Assembly: GCA_002070475.1 (NCBI GenBank)
Contig: MWDI01000047.1
Location: 1-64,000, forward strand
Length of the DNA stretch: 64,000 nucleotides
Direction of reading: 5' to 3'
From: Firmicutes bacterium ADurb.Bin146
GTDB taxonomy: Bacteria > Bacillota > Clostridia > DUPQ01
In this document: positions 52,357 through 62,209 of the stretch, piece by piece
Position numbering within the stretch: the stretch's first letter is position 1
How the letters are laid out: each line of letters opens with the position of its first letter
Notes under the pieces: model-generated
Database searches by the model: none
Told to the model about the DNA's origin: nothing
The model's input: the letters and a program-made list of their open reading frames with translations, nothing else
Made by a program: the position numbers and the translations under genes

Positions 52357-54845
52357 TAGATTAACTCAATATTTATTGTACATGAATCTTTAAGACGTAT
52401 TAAGTAGTATTCATTATTTAAATTTCTAACAGGCCAACTCTCATTATCAATATATATTTTAAAGCTTTTTGTAGCCATAATGACAAGATCAGCAGTAGCA
52501 GCGCATTCTGCGTTGAAAGAAATCAAAAATTCAGATTCTTTGTAATTTTTTATACAACCACCTGTAAAACTGCATATCATAAAATCATATGATTCAGAGG
52601 TGTTGAAAATTTGCAATAAATGATTATCTTTTGTCATGAATTCATCTGGAATAACACAAGTTTTAAAAAGCTTTATGCCGTCAACAACAATATATGAAAA
52701 TTCCTCAGTTCCAAAAGATGACACAGCCCAACGGCCTTTTCTGACAGTAAGATTGGAAATATTTACATTACTGCAACCATCTGGCAGTATCCTTATATTA
52801 CCGAAATCAGTTATTATTCCAGCAGCTGATTCTATTATAGTTCTAAAAATACCTGTTGCACAGTTACAGTTCCATGCTTGTCCATGCTGTTTCCATCCCT
52901 CCATATAGTCTGCTGTGTCAAGTTCCAACAATTCCATTACAGCTTTATATCCTTCCCACATTCTTTCAGTTAAGTTTAAGTAATGTAAGATTGCTGAGGT
53001 AGTCCTGTACCTGTCTTTTCCAATCATAAAACCTTTTCGTAGCAGCTTCATAGCATATATATCCCAGTGTGGATACCAAGAATGGTGTACGCTTTCATTG
53101 TTCCTATTCTTATCATAAAGAGGCATTACCCTTATCCCCATGGGATGAACGTAATTTTGATTTATAAAAGTTGCAATTTGGTTGATTTTTTTATAAAAAA
53201 GCGAATATCCGAAGCTGGTGTATGCACCCATGTAAGCATAAAGCGGAAATGTGATATTCTGACTGTTATCGTCGTAAATGCTGTCTATTAATGTTCCATA
53301 TTCTTCATTAAAAAAGTCTTTTATGTAATTATCTTCAATTTTTGTAAAAATATCAAAAGCAAGTTCTTTTGTAGGTATATCATTTAAGATAGATGCGGTT
53401 ATTTCCATAATCCTGCATGCTGTATAGAAAGTTCCGGTTTCCATTGCAGTTCTAGAGTTCTCATTTCGTCCTAAAGCCTTTAGATTATCAGGATAAAATC
53501 CAGGGCCTTTTATATATCCCTTTGCATCTGTTTTATTTACTAAACCCATCCAAATCTGTTTTAAATCTGCATAAATTTCTTTTAGATAAGCGTAATCTTC
53601 AGCATCTATGCAATACTGATATGCAAGAATTATGAACAAAGAATCTTCTGCACAGAAATGCATCGTCTGCATTACATTATATTCCCTGTCATATCTATGA
53701 GGTACTGATCCGTCTATCCATCGGTGGGAAAGTATAAAAGATATTATATCCTTTTGCCCTTTGTAGTCGTTCCACTTAGACATTTCCATAGCTGTTACTA
53801 TATTGTCCCATCCCCATACCCAGTAATAACTACTGGATGAAGCACGTGTCATTCCACTTTGGCTTTGTTTGGCTGACTCGACATACATGGGTATGCTCGA
53901 AAATAATATCTTTGTACTATTAAATTTTTCCATGCTGATTGCGGGACTGTTTGCAATTATTTCCTCATACCTTTTATCTTGTATTATTTCTAGGTTTTCC
54001 TTATCCTTAATCATATTTAAGGCTTTAGATTGAGCTTCATGAGCTGTATCACCAAAACATATACATAGATCAATACTGCTACTTATATTTTTAAAACTCA
54101 AAATTATTTTTTTACCTTCTTTATCTCGTTCAGTAGTGAATTTATTAAAAGAATGTATAACCATACAACATTGCGAATCAATAAAGAGTTCGTTACTTCT
54201 TAAAATATCTTCATCTGCAATAGGTAAGACATCCAGATTATTTACATCAATCCATTCTTCAGTGTTGAATATTCTTTTATGCTCTTTAACAGGTACCAGA
54301 TATGCACCTTTTTGTTTTATCCAATCGGAAAGCAGATATCTGTTTATGCCTTTGAATGTGATAGAATTTTTCCGGATAATACCTGAATCCCATGTCATAT
54401 TCCCATGAACATTCGTGTAAAATGATTTCATGTTGAAAGAGATATCAAAAGATGAGCAAGGTTCAGTTTCGAAATGCAGAAAAAGAACAGAGTCAAACGT
54501 AAAACAGGTTGCTTCTGCAAATATACTATTGTCATTCTTTAATAAAAACTTACATTTATATGGCAAGGCTTTGTAATCGGACAGTTCAAGTTCTTTATTT
54601 GTTAAGAATCTGAATGCAGGATCTTCTAATCCGCTTTTGATCATTTTTGCATTTCTGGATACTGGCTGGGAACCATGATAATCTACTGCTGATATCCCAT
54701 ATTTACCGAAACAGACAGCAATTTTTGAATCAGTTATCCAATTGCATGGTAAAAGCATACCATTGAAACTATTTTCATACTCGATTGCATATCTTAAAAA
54801 AAGTTCGTTCTCACTATTTATTTTTTTATTTTTAAAATTACTCAT
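52356..54845 (-). CDS. Six-hairpin glycosidase (GH63/amylo-alpha-1,6-glucosidase-like)
   Basis: An 829-residue protein. The N-terminal half is mainly beta (residues 20-300). The catalytic alpha/alpha barrel follows with SSYYWVWGWDNIVTAMEMSK near 340, HRWIDGSVPHRYD near 370 and MHFCAEDSLFIILAYQYC near 388, then HSWYPHWDIYAMKLLRKG near 600 and WEGYKAVMELLELDTADYMEGW near 640. The WxWGWDN phrase recurs in GH63-like and mannosylglycerate-hydrolase-like enzymes. Its linkage preference cannot be read. No signal peptide is present. One base separates it from the gene upstream. Confidence 0.65.
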   Translation of the reverse strand: MSNFKNKKINSENELFLRYAIEYENSFNGMLLPCNWITDSKIAVCFGKYGISAVDYHGSQPVSRNAKMIKSGLEDPAFRFLTNKELELSDYKALPYKCKFLLKNDNSIFAEATCFTFDSVLFLHFETEPCSSFDISFNMKSFYTNVHGNMTWDSGIIRKNSITFKGINRYLLSDWIKQKGAYLVPVKEHKRIFNTEEWIDVNNLDVLPIADEDILRSNELFIDSQCCMVIHSFNKFTTERDKEGKKIILSFKNISSSIDLCICFGDTAHEAQSKALNMIKDKENLEIIQDKRYEEIIANSPAISMEKFNSTKILFSSIPMYVESAKQSQSGMTRASSSSYYWVWGWDNIVTAMEMSKWNDYKGQKDIISFILSHRWIDGSVPHRYDREYNVMQTMHFCAEDSLFIILAYQYCIDAEDYAYLKEIYADLKQIWMGLVNKTDAKGYIKGPGFYPDNLKALGRNENSRTAMETGTFYTACRIMEITASILNDIPTKELAFDIFTKIEDNYIKDFFNEEYGTLIDSIYDDNSQNITFPLYAYMGAYTSFGYSLFYKKINQIATFINQNYVHPMGIRVMPLYDKNRNNESVHHSWYPHWDIYAMKLLRKGFMIGKDRYRTTSAILHYLNLTERMWEGYKAVMELLELDTADYMEGWKQHGQAWNCNCATGIFRTIIESAAGIITDFGNIRILPDGCSNVNISNLTVRKGRWAVSSFGTEEFSYIVVDGIKLFKTCVIPDEFMTKDNHLLQIFNTSESYDFMICSFTGGCIKNYKESEFLISFNAECAATADLVIMATKSFKIYIDNESWPVRNLNNEYYLIRLKDSCTINIELI

Positions 54846-54846
54846 G

Positions 54847-57840
54847 TCAGTATTCCTTTACTATATGGGAGAAAGGTTTTTCATTAAAAGATTTAAGGTT
54901 TATTTCTATCTTTTTCCCATTTTTAATCCATATCAAAGTATTATTATTATAAAACATCTCAACATTTTGTTTATCTTCAGAATCTGAAGAATAAGCAGAA
55001 ATAAAAGTAATAGCTTTTGAGCAAGGAAAAAATTTATTTCTTAATATCTGTACTCTTTCCTCCATATTTGTTATCGGTTTATCCCACATCCATGTAAAAT
55101 CCTTCCAATCCATAGAAAAAGCTTTTTTAAATAAAGGCTCATCGAGCCCTTTATAGCTCCAATCCATTACTTCGCTGTTTATATTATTAAAGGTCCATAT
55201 ATGCATATTCATACCTGTCTGGCCATTAAACCCATAATAATTGTTCTGGTGTTCATACGAATTTGTTGTCAATAGGAAATTTTGCTCAAAAGGCAAGCTG
55301 CCTTTAACTTCATCAATAATAAGCAAAGCTTTATGAGCCATTAGATATATAATACTTCTTTTCCATATATGTTTATCAATTTTTATTGGATCTTGAGCAT
55401 ATCTGAAATTCCAGGTCGGATCAGTTATCGGCCATAAAGGCCATTCTTGTATTTCTGATATTTCAGTTTTTGTAACAAACAAAAACATATCTTTATCATG
55501 TTTCGCGCATATTAGTGAACCTCTTGCTTGATCTGTCTTCATATCAATACTGATTCTGTTATGCATGAATGATGCATCACATGGAGGAAAATACTGGCTT
55601 CCAATATCTATCAGTAAAGGGGTATTATTTTCATACCAGATAATTGTGGATTCATCATGATCATAATGCATGGAAATATCACCGCTTTTAAGACATAGAT
55701 AACTATTGTTCATTCTCGCTATTGCGCCAAAACCTTCATATTCATATAACAGTTTATATTTTTCTTTTTCATATGGCAGAGTGTTATCTGTTAAAAGGAG
55801 CATTTTGAATGTTGAATTCAATTCCCCTCCACTGGAAAAAACCGGAGATCCAGCATATTTCCATGCTCTGATCATTTTTTTAGAGAATGATGTTCCTTGA
55901 GTCATTTTTCCTGCCCAGGCGAATATATTGGAAAAAGACTGAGACCAGTAGTTAGCTGCAGTATCACCAAGAGTTGGTATCATGTGAGCTCCATATCTGA
56001 TGTCATAAGGTGTCTGAATATCGCTCAAAAATTCCAAAGTTTTTCTGAATCTTGCGTTTTTAAAATAGTTTTTATGTCCATTATTTTTCAGTGCAGTAAA
56101 AAGGATTATCAAGTAATTCATGGAATATGCTTGATAATTTGGAGCTTCTATCCATGCACCGGAATCTTTTATGCAAAATTTTAATTCTTTTTCTATCTGT
56201 TTCTGTACATATTTTATAATCTGTCTTGATAAAGGATAATCTTTAAGAAGGCATGCAAGAATACCTAAAGCAGAGAAGCGGTCGCTATGGAAATTTCTGT
56301 TTCCCATCCTGAATCCATTTTTTTTATCCGGCCAGTAATCCTCAGCTTCTATAACACGCATTATAAATACAAATGCTGAATATATGAATTGTTTGTCGTA
56401 ATTTGAATAATGTCTGGAACTGCATGTAAGGTCGAAATCAATCGCTATTAATCGTATTGGTCTGCTCAATCTGATACAGACGATTTCATGCAAGGAATAA
56501 CCGAATGTAGTTATAAGCTGTATGCGTGACAAAAGCCATATGGAAATTTTTTGTTTTGTTATTAATGCATATTTTTCATCATCAAGGGCACAGTATACTC
56601 CAGCTGGATCAAAACCGGCTTTATCATCTTTGTGTTGTTGAATGGTATTTTTTATCCATGGCCAATTGCTAATACGTTCTTGTGTAGCTTTTATCTGTTT
56701 ATTATCTGCTAAGACATGAGGAGTATAAGTAATGTTTTGCTGTATTATGTTTAGCCATTCTAGTGTTTTGGAAAAGTTTATTCCTCCGTACGCAGCGCAT
56801 AGACGATCAGAAAGGTATATTCTTTCGATTGGGTTATCAAGCATATTCTCCCAGTTCTGGTAATCAGTTCTTAGATTTATGTAATTGTTTTTTTCATAAG
56901 ACAAACCGCTGTATAAAGACAAGAGCCAGCTTCTTTTTCCTTTATTTACAGGGGCTTCGATTATAAAGGAATCATCCATATATGTCTTGATATTTTGTGC
57001 TTGGGCATTTTCCCATTTCCCTGCATTTATCGGGACTATGCAGATACCAAGTCTGTCGTCATAATATTGTATGAGTGTTGCTGTATCTTTATCCCATGAA
57101 TAGAAAGGTTGTAAGAATATAGGATTTTTTTGATTACTTGTGTTAAAGGTAATTCTTTTCCATTGATCAGGAACACCTAATTCTTTTGATGGAGTATGCA
57201 TCCTTGCATATGTTTTTTTAGGAATAAAGGACGATTTTATTATGAAACTGTTGGAAAATCCCACATCGGAAGTTTCTGTGATTACAATTTCATTCATTTC
57301 TTTATGCATATCTATAACGGCTTTATACTTGCCTTGCTCAAAAAAATCATACTTTATCGTTATCCTAGCATGTAAAGTTTTGTTTTCAATCCTTACCTTG
57401 ATATGAGCTTTGTCAAATTCCTTTTTCCAAATGCCATGTGTGGATATATGCTTGCTTGATACCAACATTACCGGAGCAGGAATTTCGTTTCCGTAATATG
57501 TGCCGCTTGAAGGTATATGTAAAATAAGACTGCTATTGCTGATGGATTTATAACCATTTGTTTTTTTTATCGAAATACATTTATTTTCTTTATAATCCTG
57601 TGGCGTATCTGCTATGTACATTTTTTTTGTTTCAAAAGGATAAAGCGACAGCATGAATCCTATTTTTAACTTATTATTCTTAAAAGATATGAAATCCGCT
57701 TCAGTCATAATATCTAGTGAATTATATAAACAAAGATTCTTGATGTCTAGCGAGCCATTATAACTAACATCGATTATTGTATACTGTTTTGGCCATTGTA
57801 TGCCGAATGGTTCTTTTACACTGATACTTATATGTGTCAT
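54847..57840 (-). CDS. Heparinase II/III-like protein
   Basis: A 997-residue protein. An N-terminal beta region (about 1-320) and an alpha/alpha toroid (about 380-660, with KDSGAWIEAPNYQAYSMNYL near 550) lead to a beta-sandwich containing YEGFGAIARMNNSYLCLKSG, then DISMHYDHDESTIIWYENNT and LIDIGSQYFPP. The histidine-aspartate cluster HYDHDE takes the place of the usual GHGHxD motif, so the lyase assignment is less sure than for the gene at 8.9 kb. No signal peptide. Its ATG overlaps the stop of the preceding gene by four bases, indicating a tight operon. Confidence 0.6.
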   Translation of the reverse strand: MTHISISVKEPFGIQWPKQYTIIDVSYNGSLDIKNLCLYNSLDIMTEADFISFKNNKLKIGFMLSLYPFETKKMYIADTPQDYKENKCISIKKTNGYKSISNSSLILHIPSSGTYYGNEIPAPVMLVSSKHISTHGIWKKEFDKAHIKVRIENKTLHARITIKYDFFEQGKYKAVIDMHKEMNEIVITETSDVGFSNSFIIKSSFIPKKTYARMHTPSKELGVPDQWKRITFNTSNQKNPIFLQPFYSWDKDTATLIQYYDDRLGICIVPINAGKWENAQAQNIKTYMDDSFIIEAPVNKGKRSWLLSLYSGLSYEKNNYINLRTDYQNWENMLDNPIERIYLSDRLCAAYGGINFSKTLEWLNIIQQNITYTPHVLADNKQIKATQERISNWPWIKNTIQQHKDDKAGFDPAGVYCALDDEKYALITKQKISIWLLSRIQLITTFGYSLHEIVCIRLSRPIRLIAIDFDLTCSSRHYSNYDKQFIYSAFVFIMRVIEAEDYWPDKKNGFRMGNRNFHSDRFSALGILACLLKDYPLSRQIIKYVQKQIEKELKFCIKDSGAWIEAPNYQAYSMNYLIILFTALKNNGHKNYFKNARFRKTLEFLSDIQTPYDIRYGAHMIPTLGDTAANYWSQSFSNIFAWAGKMTQGTSFSKKMIRAWKYAGSPVFSSGGELNSTFKMLLLTDNTLPYEKEKYKLLYEYEGFGAIARMNNSYLCLKSGDISMHYDHDESTIIWYENNTPLLIDIGSQYFPPCDASFMHNRISIDMKTDQARGSLICAKHDKDMFLFVTKTEISEIQEWPLWPITDPTWNFRYAQDPIKIDKHIWKRSIIYLMAHKALLIIDEVKGSLPFEQNFLLTTNSYEHQNNYYGFNGQTGMNMHIWTFNNINSEVMDWSYKGLDEPLFKKAFSMDWKDFTWMWDKPITNMEERVQILRNKFFPCSKAITFISAYSSDSEDKQNVEMFYNNNTLIWIKNGKKIEINLKSFNEKPFSHIVKEY

Positions 57841-60659
57841 AAACCCTCCTGTACATCAATTTCAAAATCCAATGTATCAGCTTCATTATTCTGGTTTTTA
57901 AGAGTGATAATAAATTTATTTAATCCGATATCGGATTTATTTGGAATACCTGACAGATATCCGTCATAATCTCTAACCTTGAGCCAAGAAGGTCCTTCAA
58001 TTGAGAAAAACAGCTTATCTGCTAGTGTGAAATCTGTGAACATTGGATTTTCAGGAGTCCTATTATACCTCATCATGCCTGTTGAATACACATATTCAAT
58101 ATATGACGAATACATACATCCTGAATATGCGTATGTGCATATAGAATCCTTATGTATCCATGGGTGGGGAAGACTGATATAATCCGAGCAGATGCTGCTG
58201 TTTCCTTTTTTGTCGACAGCTATTATCCTGTAATGATATTTCAAAGAATTTTTAATGTCTTCATCGCTTAGATTGATATAAGATGTCTTTACGTCCTTAA
58301 TATGGTTCATTGGATATAGTATCTTTGTCGCCTCAGTATCTTTACGTTTAATGTTTGTTGAATACTCCTTGTCTGAAGGAGTAAATGCGGCTTCACTAGA
58401 ACCATACACCTTGTAATATAATGCCTGTTTATCTTTTGTCCAGCTAATTAATACATCCCGCTCTTTAATCGTAAGTACCAGTTCTTCAGGTTTTTTAGGA
58501 GCTGTATGCTTAAAATCAGATATATGGCTCCATGGGCCCCATACTCCATGCCGGTTTTTTGATCGTATTTTCCAAAAATATTGCACATTGGGTTCCAAAA
58601 TGGCATTACAGTCAATTTCTATAAATGGGTTTGATATGATTCTATGAAAAATAGGTAAATAAGGTATCTCGCATACTGGTTCATCACTTAATATAAACTC
58701 ATAAGACTGAGCATCGTCTGAAGACCATTCAAATTTGTTCAGATTTTTTTTCTTAAGTATAGGAGGTTTTGGTTTTTTCATTGTAGAATGAATATAGTCA
58801 TGATTCACTTTTAGTTTCCCTTTATCCGCTTCTATGCAAAGATTGTTTATTCCGCTATTTAAAGAGCAGAGTGCGACCCTGTTGGCTTGGAAGAATAGGG
58901 TTATGGTATATATTCTGAACTCAGCTTTAAATGCCTTAAATTCAAGATAAATGTTGTTTTGGATTGAGTTTAATGCTTTTGAATTAAAATTACCGAAGTA
59001 TGCGCAGAATTCCTGTCTTGATGCATACTCAGCTTTTTCCTCTGAGTAATCCGAGGTTATTGAAAGTGAACCTTTATACAATCTGCCTTCAATTTGAATA
59101 CCGGTAATAGGGTATGGACATTGTGAAAAATACCAAGCTTTTGCTAGTGTTTCACAAGAGAAGATATTCTTTTCAAGTTGCATTTTATTTAGTTCAAAAA
59201 ATCTTTTTATATGATTATTTCTTTCAAGATTAAGTATTTTTCTTCCAGTAACAATATTTGCATGAGGTCGTGCTGTGCCAACAAAAGTGCCATTGAAGGA
59301 ATAGGAAAATTCCATCCGTTCTTTAGGTCTTAGAAAGTAACCCATTGTATATGGATCTGAATATCTGTCAGACCATCTATCAATCCACCCATCCTTATAA
59401 CCTATCATACTTGCAAGTTCATACATTGACTCATCAGAAGAACGTCTTAATAGATATGTGTCTTTTGATAACTTGTCGTAAGTTTCAATTGATTTTCGGT
59501 CTTTTCTTATTATACTTCCATAAAAAGGAGAGCATCCCCCATAAAGAGCATCAACATAAATATCTGACATATCTAAAAAAAGCCTTAATGCTGCATGACT
59601 TCCATTGCTTAGACTGCCTGTTTTTGAAGATATACCTGCAGATTGAGCCATTAATGCTAACAGACCATTAAAACTGCCGCAGGCTCCCGAACCCATTGAG
59701 TTTAAGAATCTTATTACTGAAAATTTTCCATCATCTTTAAAATTACTATTAGGCCATGTAATGCCTTTTAACATATATTTTCTTACAAAATCCCATAAAG
59801 CCAATACTTTTTTTAAATCGGTATCACAGTTATAAAGAATTGACTCAAGCAAAGAGGGCATATTGGAAAAATTCAGATTATTATTTCTAATTCCATACAC
59901 ATATATATCTTTTTCATCATTGTTTTCTATGGAATACCCGATGTTATTTTGGAATGCAGGTTCTTCGCTTGGCTGCAAGGATGTATTAATATAATCGAGT
60001 GTTGATAAGTTATCTATAGTATATTCGAACATTGATTTTTTTGTTCTAACGCTTCTTGAACTATGTAAGACATATCGAAATCCTATACTTGAAAGCATTG
60101 CATTTTCTGGATGGATGGCATCAAAAGATTTGGTTTCACCATTTGTGTAACTGATTATTATATTATTGCTATCAGTTGAGATAGATTTTACTGCTAGCTT
60201 AACAGGTTTAGGCTTTTCAGTATCTTTTCTCTGAACATCAGGATCTTTTGAGTACAGCAAGTTCTGTTGTTTTTTTGCAACATGCCGGTCTAGATATAAC
60301 TGTCCGTAGTAATTACCTGTATCATCCAGAATGGCTATTACGGCAGGTTCAATTATGCCATCTGGATAAGTTGCAACATAAATTAATCCTTTTGCGTGAG
60401 TAATTGAGTATGGAGCATTTAAAACTGGACCGAAGGGCTTAATAAAGTCCTTTTTAATAAGAAGCAATCTATTATTATACATATCACAAGCAAGGTAGGT
60501 GTGATTTTTAAACTCAGTAAGGCTTGGTACAAATGATAATGTATTAGGTGCTCCACAGACTAAAGAATATTCGGTATTGTCAGGAAGTATTACCATTTTT
60601 CTGATTTCATCCCAATATGCTATTTCTCCATTGTTTGAGTAGATGCATTGAAGTGTCAT
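57837..60659 (-). CDS. Transglutaminase-like protein with FN3 and Ig-like domains
   Basis: A protein of about 940 residues. The N-terminus (1-200) has beta-propeller-like repeats (AYWDEIRKMVILPDN; ACDMYNNRLLLIKK). A transglutaminase-like domain follows, with Cys in SMGSGACGSFNGLLALMAQ near 327, His in SNGSHAALRLF near 355 and Asp in IYVDALYGG near 370, in the right order and spacing for a Cys-His-Asp triad. Two fibronectin-III-like domains (about 640-830) and a C-terminal putative-Ig domain (YDGYLSGIPNKSDIGLNKF) end it. No signal peptide is visible. Its substrate is unknown. ATG 60659 follows GAGGGGG; ATG 60665 is possible. Confidence 0.6.
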   Translation of the reverse strand: MTLQCIYSNNGEIAYWDEIRKMVILPDNTEYSLVCGAPNTLSFVPSLTEFKNHTYLACDMYNNRLLLIKKDFIKPFGPVLNAPYSITHAKGLIYVATYPDGIIEPAVIAILDDTGNYYGQLYLDRHVAKKQQNLLYSKDPDVQRKDTEKPKPVKLAVKSISTDSNNIIISYTNGETKSFDAIHPENAMLSSIGFRYVLHSSRSVRTKKSMFEYTIDNLSTLDYINTSLQPSEEPAFQNNIGYSIENNDEKDIYVYGIRNNNLNFSNMPSLLESILYNCDTDLKKVLALWDFVRKYMLKGITWPNSNFKDDGKFSVIRFLNSMGSGACGSFNGLLALMAQSAGISSKTGSLSNGSHAALRLFLDMSDIYVDALYGGCSPFYGSIIRKDRKSIETYDKLSKDTYLLRRSSDESMYELASMIGYKDGWIDRWSDRYSDPYTMGYFLRPKERMEFSYSFNGTFVGTARPHANIVTGRKILNLERNNHIKRFFELNKMQLEKNIFSCETLAKAWYFSQCPYPITGIQIEGRLYKGSLSITSDYSEEKAEYASRQEFCAYFGNFNSKALNSIQNNIYLEFKAFKAEFRIYTITLFFQANRVALCSLNSGINNLCIEADKGKLKVNHDYIHSTMKKPKPPILKKKNLNKFEWSSDDAQSYEFILSDEPVCEIPYLPIFHRIISNPFIEIDCNAILEPNVQYFWKIRSKNRHGVWGPWSHISDFKHTAPKKPEELVLTIKERDVLISWTKDKQALYYKVYGSSEAAFTPSDKEYSTNIKRKDTEATKILYPMNHIKDVKTSYINLSDEDIKNSLKYHYRIIAVDKKGNSSICSDYISLPHPWIHKDSICTYAYSGCMYSSYIEYVYSTGMMRYNRTPENPMFTDFTLADKLFFSIEGPSWLKVRDYDGYLSGIPNKSDIGLNKFIITLKNQNNEADTLDFEIDVQEGL

Positions 60660-60681
60660 AATCATACCCCCTCATACATGA

Positions 60682-60710
60682 ATCTTACCACGAACAGTTT
60701 GCTATATCAA
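60682..60710 (-). promoter_or_regulatory. Promoter of the 57-60 kb glycan operon
   Basis: On the minus strand TTGATA (60710-60705), a 17-base spacer and TAAGAT (60687-60682), about 23 bases before the first start codon. Confidence 0.5.
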
Positions 60711-60745
60711 TTTATCAGTAAATGTTTAGGGAGTAAGTATAGTTT

Positions 60746-60769
60746 TTGTCACTAAAATAATCTTGTCAC
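60746..60769 (-). promoter_or_regulatory. Direct repeat TTGTCAC, candidate activator site
   Basis: TTGTCAC occurs at 60746-60752 and 60763-60769, 17 bases apart start to start, about 36-60 bases upstream of the glycan operon -35 box. AraC-type activators bind paired direct repeats. Confidence 0.3.
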
Positions 60770-60864
60770 CATATATACACGTCTTTTACATAAAGTATGT
60801 TTTTATCAACAGTCATGAATATATTATATCAGTAACATCAGAAATAATATAGGGTACAGATTCT

Positions 60865-60902
60865 TACCTGTTTATGTAATAAATACTAAAATATAACAGG
60901 TA
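60865..60902. repeat. Inverted repeat TACCTGTT-N22-AACAGGTA
   Basis: A perfect 8-bp inverted repeat, 79 bases before the radical SAM start. It could be a two-site operator; it does not match the clostridial SOS box. Confidence 0.4.
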
Positions 60903-60981
60903 TATTGCAAATTTTAACTGAATCACATCTATCCTGATTAATGTACATAAGCTATGTGATAATTGATATAAAGAGGTAAAA

Positions 60982-62205
60982 GTGACAGGTCTGATATTTA
61001 AGAACGAATACTCATATAGTGAGAAAATCCAACAGATGCAAAATGATGCTATATATGACATAGGCTTTGATTCAGATACTCAGAATGCTGGTTTGAAGGC
61101 TGCGAACAAAATATTATGTACCAATAAAAGAATGACATCTCATAAACTGTTTTTATCAAATAATTGTGTTTTTAATTGTGCATACTGCGGATGCAGATGT
61201 CAGAAAGAAAAAGATTATGCATATACTTTTACACCAAAAGAATTGGCGAAGTTAGCAGTAGAACAAGCAAAAATCCATAAACAAGGCATTTTTATATCTT
61301 CAGCAATTTACAAGAATGCAGATTATACTCAGGAACTCATATCAAAGACATTAAAAATAATGAGAAATGATTTAGGATATAAAGGATTTATCCATGCAAA
61401 GGTAATGCCTGGTGCAGATCCCATTGTGATACATGAAACTGGCCTTTATGCAAATAGACTGAGCGTAAATATTGAAGTTGCTAAAAGTTCAGGTTATGAG
61501 AAAATTGCAAAACAAAAGAATAAGAATAATATTATTAACCCTATGACAGAGATTTATGAGCAGATTCAAGAGCATTCAAAGAACAATAACATATTTGCTA
61601 CCTCTCAGACAACACAGTTAATGGCAGGAAGTACTAATGAAGATGACAGGACTATAATGAGGCTTTCGACTGCATTATATAAAAAGTTCAATTTAAAACG
61701 GATATATTATACTGCATTTACATATAAAGAACAGGCAAAAGGGTATGAAGAAGAACAGCTTCCAATAATAAGAGTTCCTCATTGGAGGATGGTAAGACTG
61801 TATCAGGCGGATAGGCTGACCCAATTATATGGTTTTTGTTTTAATGATGTGACACCTGAATCTAATCCTTTTTTGAATGAAGATATTGATCCGAAAGCAG
61901 CATGGGCTTTAAGAAATATGGATATTTTCCCTATAGAAGTGAATAAAGTAGATTTTAATACTTTAATCAGGGTACCAGGAATAGGGTTAGTGTATGCGAA
62001 AAAAATAATAGAAGCAAGGCGGTACTGCAAAATTACTCATAACATGATGAGAAGGATGAAAATCCCAATGGATAAATGTTCATATTTCATAACTTGTAAT
62101 GGAAAATTTGAAAAAGATAGAAAAGTGAGTGAAGAGAATATTAAAAGCGTGCTTGTTCCCAAGCACACCCAAATTTCAATATATGATTTACTCATGCAAG
62201 AATAA
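60982..62205 (+). CDS. Radical SAM protein, putative DNA modification/repair type
   Basis: A 407-residue protein. The iron-sulfur motif CVFNCAYCGC has Cys62, Cys66 and Cys69 in the radical SAM CX3CX2C spacing. The barrel follows with GIFISSAIYKNADYTQ, GFIHAKVMPGAD and LSVNIEV. A C-terminal helix-hairpin-helix (FNTLIRVPGIGLVYAKKIIE, near 315) suggests nucleic-acid contact. This is the layout of radical SAM proteins found linked to uracil-DNA-glycosylase-like genes, but no such partner lies next to it here. Start GTG 60982 follows AAAGAGGTAAAA. Its stop lies four bases from the convergent MFS gene. Confidence 0.85.
   Translation: MTGLIFKNEYSYSEKIQQMQNDAIYDIGFDSDTQNAGLKAANKILCTNKRMTSHKLFLSNNCVFNCAYCGCRCQKEKDYAYTFTPKELAKLAVEQAKIHKQGIFISSAIYKNADYTQELISKTLKIMRNDLGYKGFIHAKVMPGADPIVIHETGLYANRLSVNIEVAKSSGYEKIAKQKNKNNIINPMTEIYEQIQEHSKNNNIFATSQTTQLMAGSTNEDDRTIMRLSTALYKKFNLKRIYYTAFTYKEQAKGYEEEQLPIIRVPHWRMVRLYQADRLTQLYGFCFNDVTPESNPFLNEDIDPKAAWALRNMDIFPIEVNKVDFNTLIRVPGIGLVYAKKIIEARRYCKITHNMMRRMKIPMDKCSYFITCNGKFEKDRKVSEENIKSVLVPKHTQISIYDLLMQE
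62143..62166 (-). terminator. Intrinsic terminator of the MFS gene, inside the radical SAM gene
   Basis: GTGCTTG pairs perfectly with CAAGCAC around a four-base loop (62149-62166). Read on the minus strand it is followed by GCTTTTAAT, 44 bases after the MFS stop. Confidence 0.65.
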
Positions 62206-62209
62206 ATAG

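Larger units (their letters stand above)
60660..60981. other. Divergent intergenic region between the glycan operon and the radical SAM gene
   Basis: This 322-base region holds a minus-strand promoter candidate (60682-60710), two direct TTGTCAC repeats (60746-60769) and an 8-bp inverted repeat (60865-60902). No gene or riboswitch was seen. Confidence 0.5.

Noticed and set aside
60865..60902. SOS (LexA) box before the radical SAM gene
   Set aside because: The half-sites TACCTGTT/AACAGGTA are 22 bases apart and do not match the clostridial or Bacillus SOS pattern.
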